Source: Gimesia alba
GTDB taxonomy: Bacteria; Planctomycetota; Planctomycetia; Planctomycetales; Planctomycetaceae
DNA length: 64,000 nt
Direction of reading: 5' to 3'
NCBI RefSeq assembly: GCF_007744675.1
Contig: NZ_CP036269.1
Coordinates: forward strand, 1,379,501-1,443,500
Part shown: positions 49,470 through 58,762 of the stretch, in pieces
Layout of the letters: each line of letters starts with the position of its first letter
Numbering within the stretch: the first letter of the stretch is position 1
Program-made: the position numbers and the translations under genes
Notes under the pieces: model-generated
What the model saw: the letters and a program-made list of their open reading frames with translations, nothing else
What the model was told of the DNA's origin: nothing
Database searches by the model: none

Positions 49470-50810
49470 TCAATCTTCAAGAAACGAACCCGATTCATTC
49501 CGGCTTGAGAAAAAACCTGTAAAAAACTGGTTTTCCGATGTCTTTACAGGCCAGAGCTTGCTAAAGGCGCTGGAAGCGGTCTTATCCTGGCAGGCTTGAA
49601 GATCAAAGTGCCGCTCAAACCAGGCAATTCGATCAGCCAGTGATTTCAAGCAGGACTCATGGTTCTCCCCTACTCCATAAATAGTACAGACAGGTGAACC
49701 GGCTGGGATGGCTGTTCCTGCGCAGGGGATGTCTCCACATTCTGGAATATGATAACGAGGTCGAAAATCCAGTCGATTCCCAACGGTTTGAGAGGAGACG
49801 GAATCCCGACTGGCATACAAAATGCCTTTGGAAATGTAGGGTAACGGCTGTTTTTCTGCTCTCTCAACGCACTTTTGAAGTTTTGGGGCGGTCGTTGTGT
49901 CAATTTGATGTTCCTCAAAAGACCGGCAAGCAGTCAGATGCCAGTCGAGGAGTGGCGTGCGGTGTTGCAGTTCCAGAAGTTCCGTAAGTGCCGTATAACG
50001 CGGATTAACTTCATTCAACCAAAGCGAATCGGTCTGTGTGGGGTCCAGCAGCAGGTCGCAGCCGAAGATCCCCTGGATTTCACAGCTTTCGGCTACGGTT
50101 CTCCCCAGTTCTTCCAGTGGATTTCGCAAAGGGGCAAGAGCGGGAGAGACAGTCATCCCGCCACAAAATTGAAATGCTTCTGCATTGAGAGCAGCATTTC
50201 CAATCAATTGCAGGCAAACTCCTATCAGAACTGTGGTCTGACGAAACGCAATAAACAGGGCAGACAAGGGAATCCCAGGTTGATATCGTTGCAGATAGCA
50301 GTCCCCGTTGATCACAATATCAGGCGAAATCGAATCCAGGAATCGGATTCCCATCCCGCCCGCTCCCTTAAGTGGTTTATGCAACCAGCGGGTATTGTCA
50401 TCAGGAATGAAACCAACAGGCCTGCAGGGGACGGCCTGAATCGGTTTGTCTTTCAAGAGCCGTTCCAGATAAAAGGGGTCACGGGCTCGATACAGGCTTT
50501 CCGGACCGCAGCCTCGCAGTCGGTGCTTCTGATTGATTTGTTCAATGAGATCAGGATGATTTTCCATGCCCCCGGTATAAATCCAATCCAGCGTCGGGAA
50601 TTGGTACAGCGATTCGATCCAATGAGCGGGGGCCTCGGTTTTGGGGATCACTTCGGCGATTTCCCGCAGGTCCTGATCTGCATATTGATCAACACAAACC
50701 GGCTGCCAGCCTGCACGCACTGCCGAAAATGCGGCAGCCCGCGTACTGGCACCCACGATCAGCAGACGCGGTTTCCCGGAATTATCAAAGGGGTTTTGTT
50801 GATTCATCAA
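49470..50810 (-). CDS. ATP-grasp protein of the C1/H4MPT cluster
   Basis: 446 aa. N-terminal Rossmann-like part (PRLLIVGASTRAAAFSAVRA; GWQPVCVDQYADQDL), then ATP-grasp: WLHKPLKGAGGMGIRF (phosphate loop), DCYLQRYQPGIPLSALFIAF, and metal-binding GCDLLLDP...LWLNEVNPRYT. ATP-grasp proteins of this kind are found with fae, mtdB and beta-RFAP synthase in methylotrophs and planctomycetes, and are suspected in methanopterin biosynthesis. Divergent from fae. Confidence 0.8.
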   Translation of the reverse strand: MMNQQNPFDNSGKPRLLIVGASTRAAAFSAVRAGWQPVCVDQYADQDLREIAEVIPKTEAPAHWIESLYQFPTLDWIYTGGMENHPDLIEQINQKHRLRGCGPESLYRARDPFYLERLLKDKPIQAVPCRPVGFIPDDNTRWLHKPLKGAGGMGIRFLDSISPDIVINGDCYLQRYQPGIPLSALFIAFRQTTVLIGVCLQLIGNAALNAEAFQFCGGMTVSPALAPLRNPLEELGRTVAESCEIQGIFGCDLLLDPTQTDSLWLNEVNPRYTALTELLELQHRTPLLDWHLTACRSFEEHQIDTTTAPKLQKCVERAEKQPLPYISKGILYASRDSVSSQTVGNRLDFRPRYHIPECGDIPCAGTAIPAGSPVCTIYGVGENHESCLKSLADRIAWFERHFDLQACQDKTASSAFSKLWPVKTSENQFFTGFFSSRNESGSFLED

Positions 50811-51046
50811 ATCGCATTTTAGAGGGATGTCATGATAATTTTATGAGGAATTAGTGTGAATACCAGCGGATTACTGGCAATCCTGTTCTCAAATTGTTAT
50901 TACATAGCATAGGCTACGAATGATCCAAGGCGAAGCTTACATCTGTTTGATTCGCCGTCCGTTCAGGACTGCGGTATTCGTGATCCGTTTTAAATTTGTG
51001 CTTAATGCATAACTGTGAGAACCTAATACGAAATGGAGAACGAAGA

Positions 51047-51544
51047 ATGTCAATGTTTGTCGGTGAGTCACTTGTTGGTGAAGGTAATGAAGTTGCTCAT
51101 ATCGATTTGTTGATTGGTGACAAAAATGGTCCTGTCGGGACAGCGTTTGCAAACGCTCTGTCCAGCCAGAAAATGGGTCATAGTAACCTGTTGGCTGTAT
51201 TATCACCAAATCTGGCTGTAAAGCCAGCAACAGTCATGATCACCAAGGTCACAATTAAAGGTGCAAAGCAGGCCGTTCAGATGTTTGGCCCCGCTCAATA
51301 CGCCGTTGCAAAGGCTGTCGCAGACAGCGTTGAAGCGGGCGTCATTCCAAAAGATCAATGCGAAGATCTGGTTATCGTCTGTGGTGTCTTCATTCACTGG
51401 GAAGCCGATGACGACACCAAAATCTTCGAATACAACTACGAAGCCACTAAAGAAGCGATTGCTCGTGCAATGAAAAATGAGCCTTCTGCTGACGAAATGC
51501 TGGCTAAGAAGAGTGAAGCTTCTCACCCCTTCTATGCTGGTTAA
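51047..51544 (+). CDS. fae: Formaldehyde-activating enzyme
   Basis: 165 aa from the ATG at 51047 behind GGAGAACG. Typical sequence: MFVGESLVGEGNEVAHIDLL, GPVGTAFANALSSQKMGHSN (with the catalytic His region AHID), LLAVLSPNLAVKPATVMITK, GPAQYAVAKAVADSVEAGVI and CGVFIHWEADDD. It condenses formaldehyde with tetrahydromethanopterin to methylene-H4MPT, the entry to the C1 oxidation pathway. Confidence 0.97.
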   Translation: MSMFVGESLVGEGNEVAHIDLLIGDKNGPVGTAFANALSSQKMGHSNLLAVLSPNLAVKPATVMITKVTIKGAKQAVQMFGPAQYAVAKAVADSVEAGVIPKDQCEDLVIVCGVFIHWEADDDTKIFEYNYEATKEAIARAMKNEPSADEMLAKKSEASHPFYAG

Positions 51545-51574
51545 TATTTCTGACTTGGTGGAAAGATCGAATTC

Positions 51575-51603
51575 ATACCCCTGTTCTTTCGGAACAGGGG
51601 TAT
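51575..51603 (+). terminator. Terminator after fae
   Basis: ATACCCCTGTTC and GAACAGGGGTAT form a perfect 12-bp stem with loop tttcg, followed by TTCGTTT. A strong stop between fae and mtdB. Confidence 0.9.
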
Positions 51604-51654
51604 TTCGTTTGGGCATTTCCGATTTCCTGTAATGAATAGTGCTGGGGAATTCTC

Positions 51655-52518
51655 ATGAAAAAAATACTGATTCAACTGGATACCGATGCGCATCCCAGTT
51701 CGTTTGATCGCGTGGTTGCCGTCGATGCCGAAATTGATGAAATAATGAGCTACGGTGATGTGACTCCCGTTAATGTCGAACCACTCGTACATGGCGCCAT
51801 GTTTACGCGAGGACCCAAGGAATTACATCATACTGCAATATTTGTCGGCGGGAGCGATGTCTCTTCCGGCGAAACCTTATTCAAAAAAATTAAGGAGACG
51901 TTTTTTGGTCCCGTGCGGGTCTCTGTGATGATGGATTCGAATGGATCCAATACCACAGCCGCAGCGGCAGTTCTGGCAGCGGGCAAGCATCTTGACTTTT
52001 CGGAAACAACGGCATTGATTCTGGGGGGGACCGGCCCTGTAGGGCAGCGTGCGGCACAGTTGCTTGCAAAGCGGGGGGCGACCGTGATCGTGGCGTCCCG
52101 TTCGGAAGAACGTGCTCAGGCGACTTGCGATGCGGTTAAGGCGATTGTGGATGACGCAAAACTGAAGCCACTGTCACTCAAAGACCACAAGCAGATGGAA
52201 GATACCAATCGGGATACTAATCTGATCATCGCCGCCGGCGCAGCAGGGGTCAAACTAATCCCGGCCGCTTGCTGGAAACCGATGAAACAGCTTAAGGTCG
52301 CCATTGATCTGAATGCGGTGCCTCCCGCTGGGATTGAGGACGTGGATGTCATGGATAAAGCGACCGAGCGAGAGGGAGTTCTCTGTTACGGGGCAATTGG
52401 AGTGGGCGGGACCAAGATGAAAATTCATAAAGCCGCCCTCCGTCAGCTCTTCGAAACGAATGACCTGCTGCTCGATACGGAAGAAATCTATCAAATCGGT
52501 GCGAATCTGAGTTCATGA
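51655..52518 (+). CDS. mtdB: Methylene-tetrahydromethanopterin dehydrogenase
   Basis: 287 aa. Matches MtdB/MtdA: KKILIQLDTDAHPSSFDRVV, VHGAMFTRGPKELHHTAIFV, VSVMMDSNGSNTTAAAAV, NAD(P)-binding ALILGGTGPVGQRAAQLLAK and KVAIDLNAVPPAGIEDVDV. It oxidises methylene-H4MPT to methenyl-H4MPT, the step after Fae. mch and fhc genes are not in the window. Confidence 0.95.
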   Translation: MKKILIQLDTDAHPSSFDRVVAVDAEIDEIMSYGDVTPVNVEPLVHGAMFTRGPKELHHTAIFVGGSDVSSGETLFKKIKETFFGPVRVSVMMDSNGSNTTAAAAVLAAGKHLDFSETTALILGGTGPVGQRAAQLLAKRGATVIVASRSEERAQATCDAVKAIVDDAKLKPLSLKDHKQMEDTNRDTNLIIAAGAAGVKLIPAACWKPMKQLKVAIDLNAVPPAGIEDVDVMDKATEREGVLCYGAIGVGGTKMKIHKAALRQLFETNDLLLDTEEIYQIGANLSS

Positions 52519-52663
52519 TTGCTATCGGGAACTGTCTGAGAATGAAATTGTTCAGGTTGCATTCTCCTCACGGAACCCGATAGAATTGGATCAAAGAAAA
52601 TCGTTTGTAAACAAGCCTTTATTGCTGCCTGGAGTGATCTGGCAGGCCATTTGGGAAACATCC

Positions 52664-53248
52664 ATGTTGGACGATGCCACCATCATGAAACGCATCTGTG
52701 CAGGAGAATATCTTCTGTTCGATGAGTTAGTGATGCGCTATCGTGATCGGTTGCTACGATTTGCCTGGAGTAAATACGGCAAGCAGGCCGCTGTAGAAGA
52801 TCTGGTACAGGAAGCATTCTTATCTGCATTTGCGGCACGCGAGTCCTATAATCCTGAGTTTGCTTTTTCGACCTGGCTCTGGACGATTTTTTTGAACCTG
52901 TGTCGACGGCATTATAAGCGGGAGTTACGCCAACCCCGTGAAATGGTGCGGTCCTCATTTGATACTGCTACTGATACGATGATTCCCGAACCCAGTTCGT
53001 CAGAGACACCTTTGCAGGCAGTGCTCAAGACAGAACAGTTTGAACTGCTGGCTTTGTATTTGAGCGAACTACCGGAAGTCCAGGCCGATTCGTTGCGGCT
53101 CCGTTTCTTTGGCGGCATGAAATTTTCAGAGATTGCATTAACGATGGATTGCAGTTTGTCTGCGGCAAAAATACGTGTGAAAAACGGATTGCTTCAATTG
53201 GCTCATCGTTTTTCTGAAGGACTGACTTCGGAAGGAGATGTCTCATGA
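52664..53248 (+). CDS. ECF RNA polymerase sigma factor
   Basis: 194 aa from the ATG at 52664; the frame is open further upstream. Region 2: LLFDELVMRYRDRLLRFAWS, AAVEDLVQEAFLSAFAARES, FSTWLWTIFLNLCRRHYKRE. Region 4: LYLSELPEVQADSLRLRFFG, MKFSEIALTMDCSLSAAKIR. Its stop overlaps the anti-sigma start (ATGA). Confidence 0.9.
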   Translation: MLDDATIMKRICAGEYLLFDELVMRYRDRLLRFAWSKYGKQAAVEDLVQEAFLSAFAARESYNPEFAFSTWLWTIFLNLCRRHYKRELRQPREMVRSSFDTATDTMIPEPSSSETPLQAVLKTEQFELLALYLSELPEVQADSLRLRFFGGMKFSEIALTMDCSLSAAKIRVKNGLLQLAHRFSEGLTSEGDVS

Positions 53249-53853
53249 ATTGTGACGAAGCGTTTGAATTAATGACTCATCCCACAGATCATCAATGTGA
53301 GGAGTTACTCTGGCATCTGCAGATGTGCCCGCGTTGTCAGCAGATGAAGGAAACGCTGGCGCCGGCGCTGGAATCGTTTCAGCAGATTCTCGATGAACCA
53401 ACGGATCTGGATGGCTTTGACAAATTTCATGCCGACTTTCATCAGACCGCCGCTCCGGAAACCGCGTCCATTTTCCCGAAAACCGGACAGCCGTTTCTGT
53501 CTGCCGAGACAGTCCGCATGGCTGAACAGGCGGCAACACGTTTACGCGCAGAAGCTGGTGTGAGCCAGACAGTACAACCTCCTCAGAGAAAGCAGTATCA
53601 AAAACGACTGTTACATGCAGCATTGATTTTAGTAGCCGGTTTTCTGATGGGGTGGGGAATCTCTCTGAATACACCTGAGAGTCAACTTTCACCGACGGCC
53701 AACAGCCTTCCAAGTCAGCAGCCATGCCTCTGGATTGCACAGCGCGAAACCGGCGCAAATTCGATCGCTGCTAAAACAGGCCGTGAAAAGGTTTCCGTTC
53801 AGAGCGTGGTACTCTCTTGTGTCGCCTGTCACTTACAGTCGACCGCTGAGTAA
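53245..53853 (+). CDS. Zinc-finger anti-sigma factor, membrane-anchored
   Basis: 202 aa. ASD-type zinc motif at the N-terminus: MNCDEAFELMTHPTDHQCEE, then LLWHLQMCPRCQQMKETL (H-x3-C-x2-C). One membrane segment near residues 116-135 (LLHAALILVAGFLMGWGISL) and a periplasmic tail ending in CVACH, a haem- or metal-like CxxCH. Translationally coupled to the sigma factor, which it should inhibit. Confidence 0.85.
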   Translation: MNCDEAFELMTHPTDHQCEELLWHLQMCPRCQQMKETLAPALESFQQILDEPTDLDGFDKFHADFHQTAAPETASIFPKTGQPFLSAETVRMAEQAATRLRAEAGVSQTVQPPQRKQYQKRLLHAALILVAGFLMGWGISLNTPESQLSPTANSLPSQQPCLWIAQRETGANSIAAKTGREKVSVQSVVLSCVACHLQSTAE

Positions 53854-54214
53854 GCACATTTTTTCCTGAATTACCAGCACCCATTCAGCTCAACAGAGTT
53901 CGCTATTTCATGATGAAATACGTGAATTTATGGGCAATTCTTGTAATTCTTACACGCAAATCAGTGGTGCTGCGTACTTTTTTCAATCGATGTCAGCAAA
54001 TCTGATTGTCATTGAAAAACTCGTCTTGCGGCTGTTTTCGATTTTCGTTATTTCTACGCAACCCACTTTTTACCAGAGGGTAACTTTCCTGTCTTACACT
54101 CCCTTTTCTCATATCCTCCCTGAGATCACAGGGCCATTGAAAAAGAGAATTCCGACCTGTCACATTAAAGTGAACCTCATATCTTTTCTCGCAAAAATTA
54201 CAATTGGACTCGCC
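53854..54214. other. Gene-free stretch before the BamA-like gene
   Basis: About 360 bp. The BamA frame is open through it, but the encoded peptide has no signal and the real start is most likely at 54215, where a signal peptide begins. No other gene or strong hairpin seen. Confidence 0.5.
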
Positions 54215-56860
54215 ATGATAAGAGGTGTCTTGTCTGACACCAGATGCGGCAGCGCATTCAGATGGGCGTTTAGCCTGATCCTGGTACAGATCATATTATT
54301 CGGAGCCTGCAGCAACGGGATTGCCCCGGTGCTGAGCTCAGCCTTCGCGCAGGAAAAAGAACAGCGTTCGATTTCACTGAACGACCCGCTGTTTGATATT
54401 CGCGTGGAAGGTAACGAATCCATTCCAGCACTCGCCATTTTACAAAAAACAAAAATACAACGCGGCCGACCTGCGACTCGAGATCAAGTCTTGGAAGATG
54501 TTCGGCTACTGTTTGCTACACGCTGGTTCTCCAGTGTCCAGCCAGTCTATCGAAAAACCGAACAGGGACTGGTGCTGATCTTCAAAGTCAAAGAACGTCC
54601 AATCGTTGAGAAGGTCGAATTTCGCGGAAACAAGAAAGTCAAAACCAAACGTCTGGCAGCGACCACCGGGTTAAAAGTCGGTTCCCCCTTTGATGTTTCT
54701 GCCAATCTGGAATCCGTGCATCGGTTAAAACAGCTCTACGTTGAACGTGGTTATCGATTTGTTGAAATCAATTTGAGCAAAGGCGGAGACCCCAATGATC
54801 GTGAAGTGATCTTTGAAATTAAAGAAGGTCCCAAAGTTGTTGTTTCCGGCATTAAGTTTCGGGGAAATAAATTTGTCAGCTCAGGCGTACTCAAAACAAA
54901 ACTGCTCACGAAAAAAGCACCTCTCGGCTTAAGCGTTCTGGGAGGGAAATATGATCCTTCCACCGTGGAAGACGATCTGGTTGCTCTCAAGCAGTATTAT
55001 AACAGCCTGGGTTTCTTCGATGTGAAAATTGATGAGAAAGTTGGCTATAACAAAGGCCGTTCCCGTGTGCAGATCGAATATACGGTGAATGAAGGCAAAC
55101 GTTATAAGGTCCGCGATATTCTGATCGAGGGGAATCGAATCTTCTCGGAAGATGAAATTCGCGATGACATCAAACTTGCTTCGGGTGAGTTTTTCAACAG
55201 CCGAGCTTTATCAACCGATGTCGAAAAATTGACAGCGAAATACGGTGAACGCGGTCATCTGTTTGCCAAGGTGAATCCTGTGCCCCGTTTTTTGGAAGCA
55301 CCAGGCGAAGTCGATTTGGTTTATCAAATTAACGAAGACAAACCTTGGCGGATTCGAAAGATTACTCCCCACATCTCAGGTGATAACCCGCGAACCAAGA
55401 GTTCGGTTTTGACGAATCCTTTATTAGTCGCACCTGGCGATCTGGCAAACCCACGACTGATTGCTAAAAGTAAGCGTCGCATTGAAGGAGGCAAAGTCTT
55501 CCAGGCAGGACCCCAGCAAGGGCCACGCATCAATATCAAGCGGGTTGACCCACAAAAAGAACTTGCAGCCATGCGAAAGGATGATGTAGTTCGTGGGCAA
55601 AACCATGAACGGGAGCAAAATCAGGTTTCCCGACGTAATCGCTATCAGGCTCCTCTAAAAACACTTTCCGGCCAGGAAGAAGTCTTCCGGGCACAGAACT
55701 ATGACAATGGGATCCCGGAAGCTTTGAATCCCCTCTTCGGAAACAGTCCTCTGGGCGATCCGATGGGAACCGAATTCCCCCAACAACAACCCGGTTGGGT
55801 TGACCTGGATGTGTATGCCTCGGAAAGCCGAACCGGTCGTTTGATGTTCGGCGTGGGTGTAAACAGTGATGCGGGTGTGGTCGGTTCGATCGTTCTGCAG
55901 GAAGAAAATTTTGATATCCTCAGGCCACCACGCAGTTTTGAAGATATTCTGGATGGAACCGCCTGGCGCGGTGGTGGACAACGCTTCAGAGCAGAAGCCG
56001 TCCCCGGTGATCAGGTCAGCCGTTATCTGGTAAACTGGACTGATCCCTATTTCTTGGATACGAACTTCAGTCTGGGAGTCAGTGGATTCTATTTCACTCG
56101 CTTCTATACAGACTGGGATGAAGAACGCGTTGGAATGCGTCTTTCACTGGGACGTCAACTGACGCAGGAATGGTCTATCAACGGTCAATTCCGTCTGGAA
56201 AATGTCGACTTGCGAAATCCACGCACGCCGACACCCGCGATCGTTCAGCAGTCTGTCGGAAATAATTTACTGAATACATTCCGCCTTGCAGCCACTCATG
56301 ACACTCGTGATGCCGCGTTCCTGCCTGCGGAAGGACATATTCTTGAGTTTGCTGCAGAGCAGGCTGTTGGTGATTTCGATTACAGTCGTCTGGAAACAAA
56401 CGCCAGTCAATACTTCACGATCTACAAGCGACCCGATGGTGGCGGACGTCACATTCTTTCGTTGAGTGCCTCATTGGGTTGGACCGATTCTGATACACCT
56501 GTTTTTGAACGGTACTATGCCGGTGGTTTCCAAACTTTCCGCGGTTTCGAATTCCGGGGAGTGACTCCTCGCGAAAACGGCGTCGCCGTTGGTGGTCGCT
56601 GGAGCTTCCTGGGTAGTGCCCAATACATGGTTCCAATTACCGCTGACGAGATGATCCAGATGGTCTTCTTCAGTGACTTCGGTACAGTGGAAGATCATGT
56701 CTCTCTCGATCAGTTCCGTGTTTCTGTCGGTGCCGGCCTGCGGTTAACAGTGCCTGCAATGGGGCCTGTCCCCGTGGCGTTGGACTTCTCAGTGCCATTG
56801 GCTAAGGAGTCTTTCGACGAAACACAGGTCTTCAGTTTCTATGTCGGGTTTACCCGATAA
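54215..56860 (+). CDS. bamA: BamA/Omp85-family outer-membrane assembly protein
   Basis: 881 aa from the ATG at 54215. Signal peptide (FSLILVQIILFGACSNGIAP...AFAQ). Several POTRA domains: IRVEGNESIPALAILQKTKI, VEKVEFRGNKKVKTKRLAAT, VVSGIKFRGNKFVSSGVLKT, VRDILIEGNRIFSEDEIRDD. A linker with charged and Gln-rich residues (~450-540) is unusual; then comes the C-terminal beta-barrel with GGFQTFRGFEFRG, a variant of the VRGF/Y motif, and a terminal Phe-x-Arg (SFYVGFTR). Supports a diderm envelope in this planctomycete. Confidence 0.9.
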   Translation: MIRGVLSDTRCGSAFRWAFSLILVQIILFGACSNGIAPVLSSAFAQEKEQRSISLNDPLFDIRVEGNESIPALAILQKTKIQRGRPATRDQVLEDVRLLFATRWFSSVQPVYRKTEQGLVLIFKVKERPIVEKVEFRGNKKVKTKRLAATTGLKVGSPFDVSANLESVHRLKQLYVERGYRFVEINLSKGGDPNDREVIFEIKEGPKVVVSGIKFRGNKFVSSGVLKTKLLTKKAPLGLSVLGGKYDPSTVEDDLVALKQYYNSLGFFDVKIDEKVGYNKGRSRVQIEYTVNEGKRYKVRDILIEGNRIFSEDEIRDDIKLASGEFFNSRALSTDVEKLTAKYGERGHLFAKVNPVPRFLEAPGEVDLVYQINEDKPWRIRKITPHISGDNPRTKSSVLTNPLLVAPGDLANPRLIAKSKRRIEGGKVFQAGPQQGPRINIKRVDPQKELAAMRKDDVVRGQNHEREQNQVSRRNRYQAPLKTLSGQEEVFRAQNYDNGIPEALNPLFGNSPLGDPMGTEFPQQQPGWVDLDVYASESRTGRLMFGVGVNSDAGVVGSIVLQEENFDILRPPRSFEDILDGTAWRGGGQRFRAEAVPGDQVSRYLVNWTDPYFLDTNFSLGVSGFYFTRFYTDWDEERVGMRLSLGRQLTQEWSINGQFRLENVDLRNPRTPTPAIVQQSVGNNLLNTFRLAATHDTRDAAFLPAEGHILEFAAEQAVGDFDYSRLETNASQYFTIYKRPDGGGRHILSLSASLGWTDSDTPVFERYYAGGFQTFRGFEFRGVTPRENGVAVGGRWSFLGSAQYMVPITADEMIQMVFFSDFGTVEDHVSLDQFRVSVGAGLRLTVPAMGPVPVALDFSVPLAKESFDETQVFSFYVGFTR

Positions 56861-57012
56861 TCTCTCAGTCTGATCTGATCAAGATGCTGTTCTCTCCAGC
56901 AAACTGCTGGCCGGTCCTGATTTCAAAGTGTTCGCTGGTTTCACTAGAGCCGACTCTGGACTATGATAGTAGCTTGTTAAGTGCGTCTATCTTACTTTAG
57001 AGAGCAGCGTCG

Positions 57013-57588
57013 ATGATTCTGGAAGGCATTGTAACCAGTCAAAATCAGCAGGGTGAATTGAATATTGCGCCGATGGGGCCGGTGGTGAATTCTGAGATGT
57101 CCCAGTTTGTGTTGCGTCCGTTTCAGACATCACGCACATTCAGCAATTTGAAAGAAACCCGTTGCGGAGTCCTGCACGTAGTTGATGATGTTTTATTACT
57201 GGCAAAAGCCGCGATCGGCCAGCTAGATGAAATTCCGGAAACATTTCCCGCCGAAAAAATTGACGGGAAGGTTCTGCAGTCTGCCTGTCGCTGGTACGAA
57301 TTTGAGATCGAGAGCATTGACGAAACCCAGGCTCGTACTGTGATGCAGGCAACCGTGGTGCATCAGGGCCGGATTCGTGATTATTTCGGTCTCAATCGTG
57401 CCAAGCATGCTGTGTTAGAAGCTGCGATTCTGGCAACGCGTACGCATCTGATTGAACAAAGCGAATTAGAGGCTCAGTATCAGTCCCTGGCGGAAATTGT
57501 CAAAAAAACAGCAGGTCCTCAGGAAGAGACAGCGTTTTGTTTACTGGAAGAATATATTTCCAAGGCATATGCTGAAATCAAATCGTAA
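57013..57588 (+). CDS. DUF447 family protein of the C1 cluster
   Basis: 191 aa. Starts MILEGIVTSQNQQGELNIAP, with the DUF447 pattern (IAPMGP, FVLRPFQTSRTFSNLKETR, GVLHVVDDVLLLAKAAIGQL) of a flavin-binding split barrel. DUF447 genes travel with beta-RFAP synthase and other H4MPT genes, as here (52 bp upstream). Function in cofactor synthesis is suspected, not known. Confidence 0.9.
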   Translation: MILEGIVTSQNQQGELNIAPMGPVVNSEMSQFVLRPFQTSRTFSNLKETRCGVLHVVDDVLLLAKAAIGQLDEIPETFPAEKIDGKVLQSACRWYEFEIESIDETQARTVMQATVVHQGRIRDYFGLNRAKHAVLEAAILATRTHLIEQSELEAQYQSLAEIVKKTAGPQEETAFCLLEEYISKAYAEIKS

Positions 57589-57640
57589 TCATTTGTGCCT
57601 TCCTGTCACTTAATTGAAACAGTCGCAGAAAATATTGATC

Positions 57641-58624
57641 ATGCCACACGAAGTGAGGATTACAACCGGAAGCCGATTGCATTGGGGGTTGCTCTCACTG
57701 GCTCCCATGACGGGCCGCGAATTTGGTGGCATCGGCTTGATGGTAGATGCACCACATTTTGTGCTTTCCGCAAAAGAGTCGTCCGCTGGTCAGGATCACA
57801 TCACATGCAGTGATGCTTACTACTCAAAAGTGGAAGCAGCTCTCATAGCGGCCCGGAAGTATCTTCCTGATGCTTCACACTCGCGTTTCTTCACATTGGA
57901 ATTTCAATCCGAGATTCCAATGCATTGTGGCTTTGGTTCAGGAACTCAGTTAAGTCTGGCAGTGGCACGCGCGGTTTCATTGCTTTATGGAGAGCAGGAG
58001 CCCTCTTCCGTCGAACTGGCACTACGGGTTGGACGCGGGGCGCGATCGGCACTGGGAGTTCACGGTTTTGATTGGGGTGGCTTTCTGGTTGAGGGGGGCA
58101 AGCGGAATTCAGAGCAGATCAGTCCTCTCGTGGCACATGCTGACTTTCCGGAAGATTGGAGAATTCTGTTGATCACACCCAAAGATCAGGCGGGGATCTC
58201 TGGTACCATTGAAGTGGAGGCAATTCAACGGCTGGGGCCGATGCCGGTTGCCATCACAGAACAACTCTGTCGACTAGTATTGATGCAACTTCTGCCAGCG
58301 GTTCTGTCACACGATTTTCCCGAGTTCAGCGCCGGTTTAACCACTTTTGGGCGGACTGTCGGTGAGTTTTTTAAGCCCGCACAGGGTGGAATTTATGCCC
58401 ATCCGCAGATGGCAGAGCTGGAATCACTCTTAATTGCCAATGGGATCCAGGGGATCGCCCAAACATCCTGGGGGCCGACTTTATCAGTTGTCTGTTCCAG
58501 TTCTGCTGAGGCTGAATACGTTTCAAGTCTATTGCTGGATAATGGTTACGGCGAATTATGTTCTCTGCGAACGGTCAATCCGCTCAATCGGGGTGCCCAG
58601 ATTCATATCAAAGAGTCTACATGA
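57641..58624 (+). CDS. Beta-ribofuranosylaminobenzene 5'-phosphate synthase
   Basis: 327 aa from the ATG at 57641 (MPHEVRITTGSRLHWG). GHMP-kinase fold: RITTGSRLHWGLLSLAPMTG, GGIGLMVDAPHF, substrate/ATP-like MHCGFGSGTQLSLAVARAVS and RSALGVHGFDWGGFLVEGG. It catalyses the first committed step of methanopterin synthesis, from PRPP and p-hydroxy- or p-aminobenzoate. Completes the evidence for an H4MPT pathway with fae and mtdB. Confidence 0.93.
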   Translation: MPHEVRITTGSRLHWGLLSLAPMTGREFGGIGLMVDAPHFVLSAKESSAGQDHITCSDAYYSKVEAALIAARKYLPDASHSRFFTLEFQSEIPMHCGFGSGTQLSLAVARAVSLLYGEQEPSSVELALRVGRGARSALGVHGFDWGGFLVEGGKRNSEQISPLVAHADFPEDWRILLITPKDQAGISGTIEVEAIQRLGPMPVAITEQLCRLVLMQLLPAVLSHDFPEFSAGLTTFGRTVGEFFKPAQGGIYAHPQMAELESLLIANGIQGIAQTSWGPTLSVVCSSSAEAEYVSSLLLDNGYGELCSLRTVNPLNRGAQIHIKEST

Positions 58625-58762
58625 ACTTTTGAATTTGGTTTCGAAGTTTCTGAAACAGGTTGAATTCCAGGGGAGGAATTCTTCGACTATAGACCAAGGC
58701 TGGTATAATAGTACCACCCCAGAAAAGACATCACATTCTGAAAAGAACTGGTAAGATAGGTT

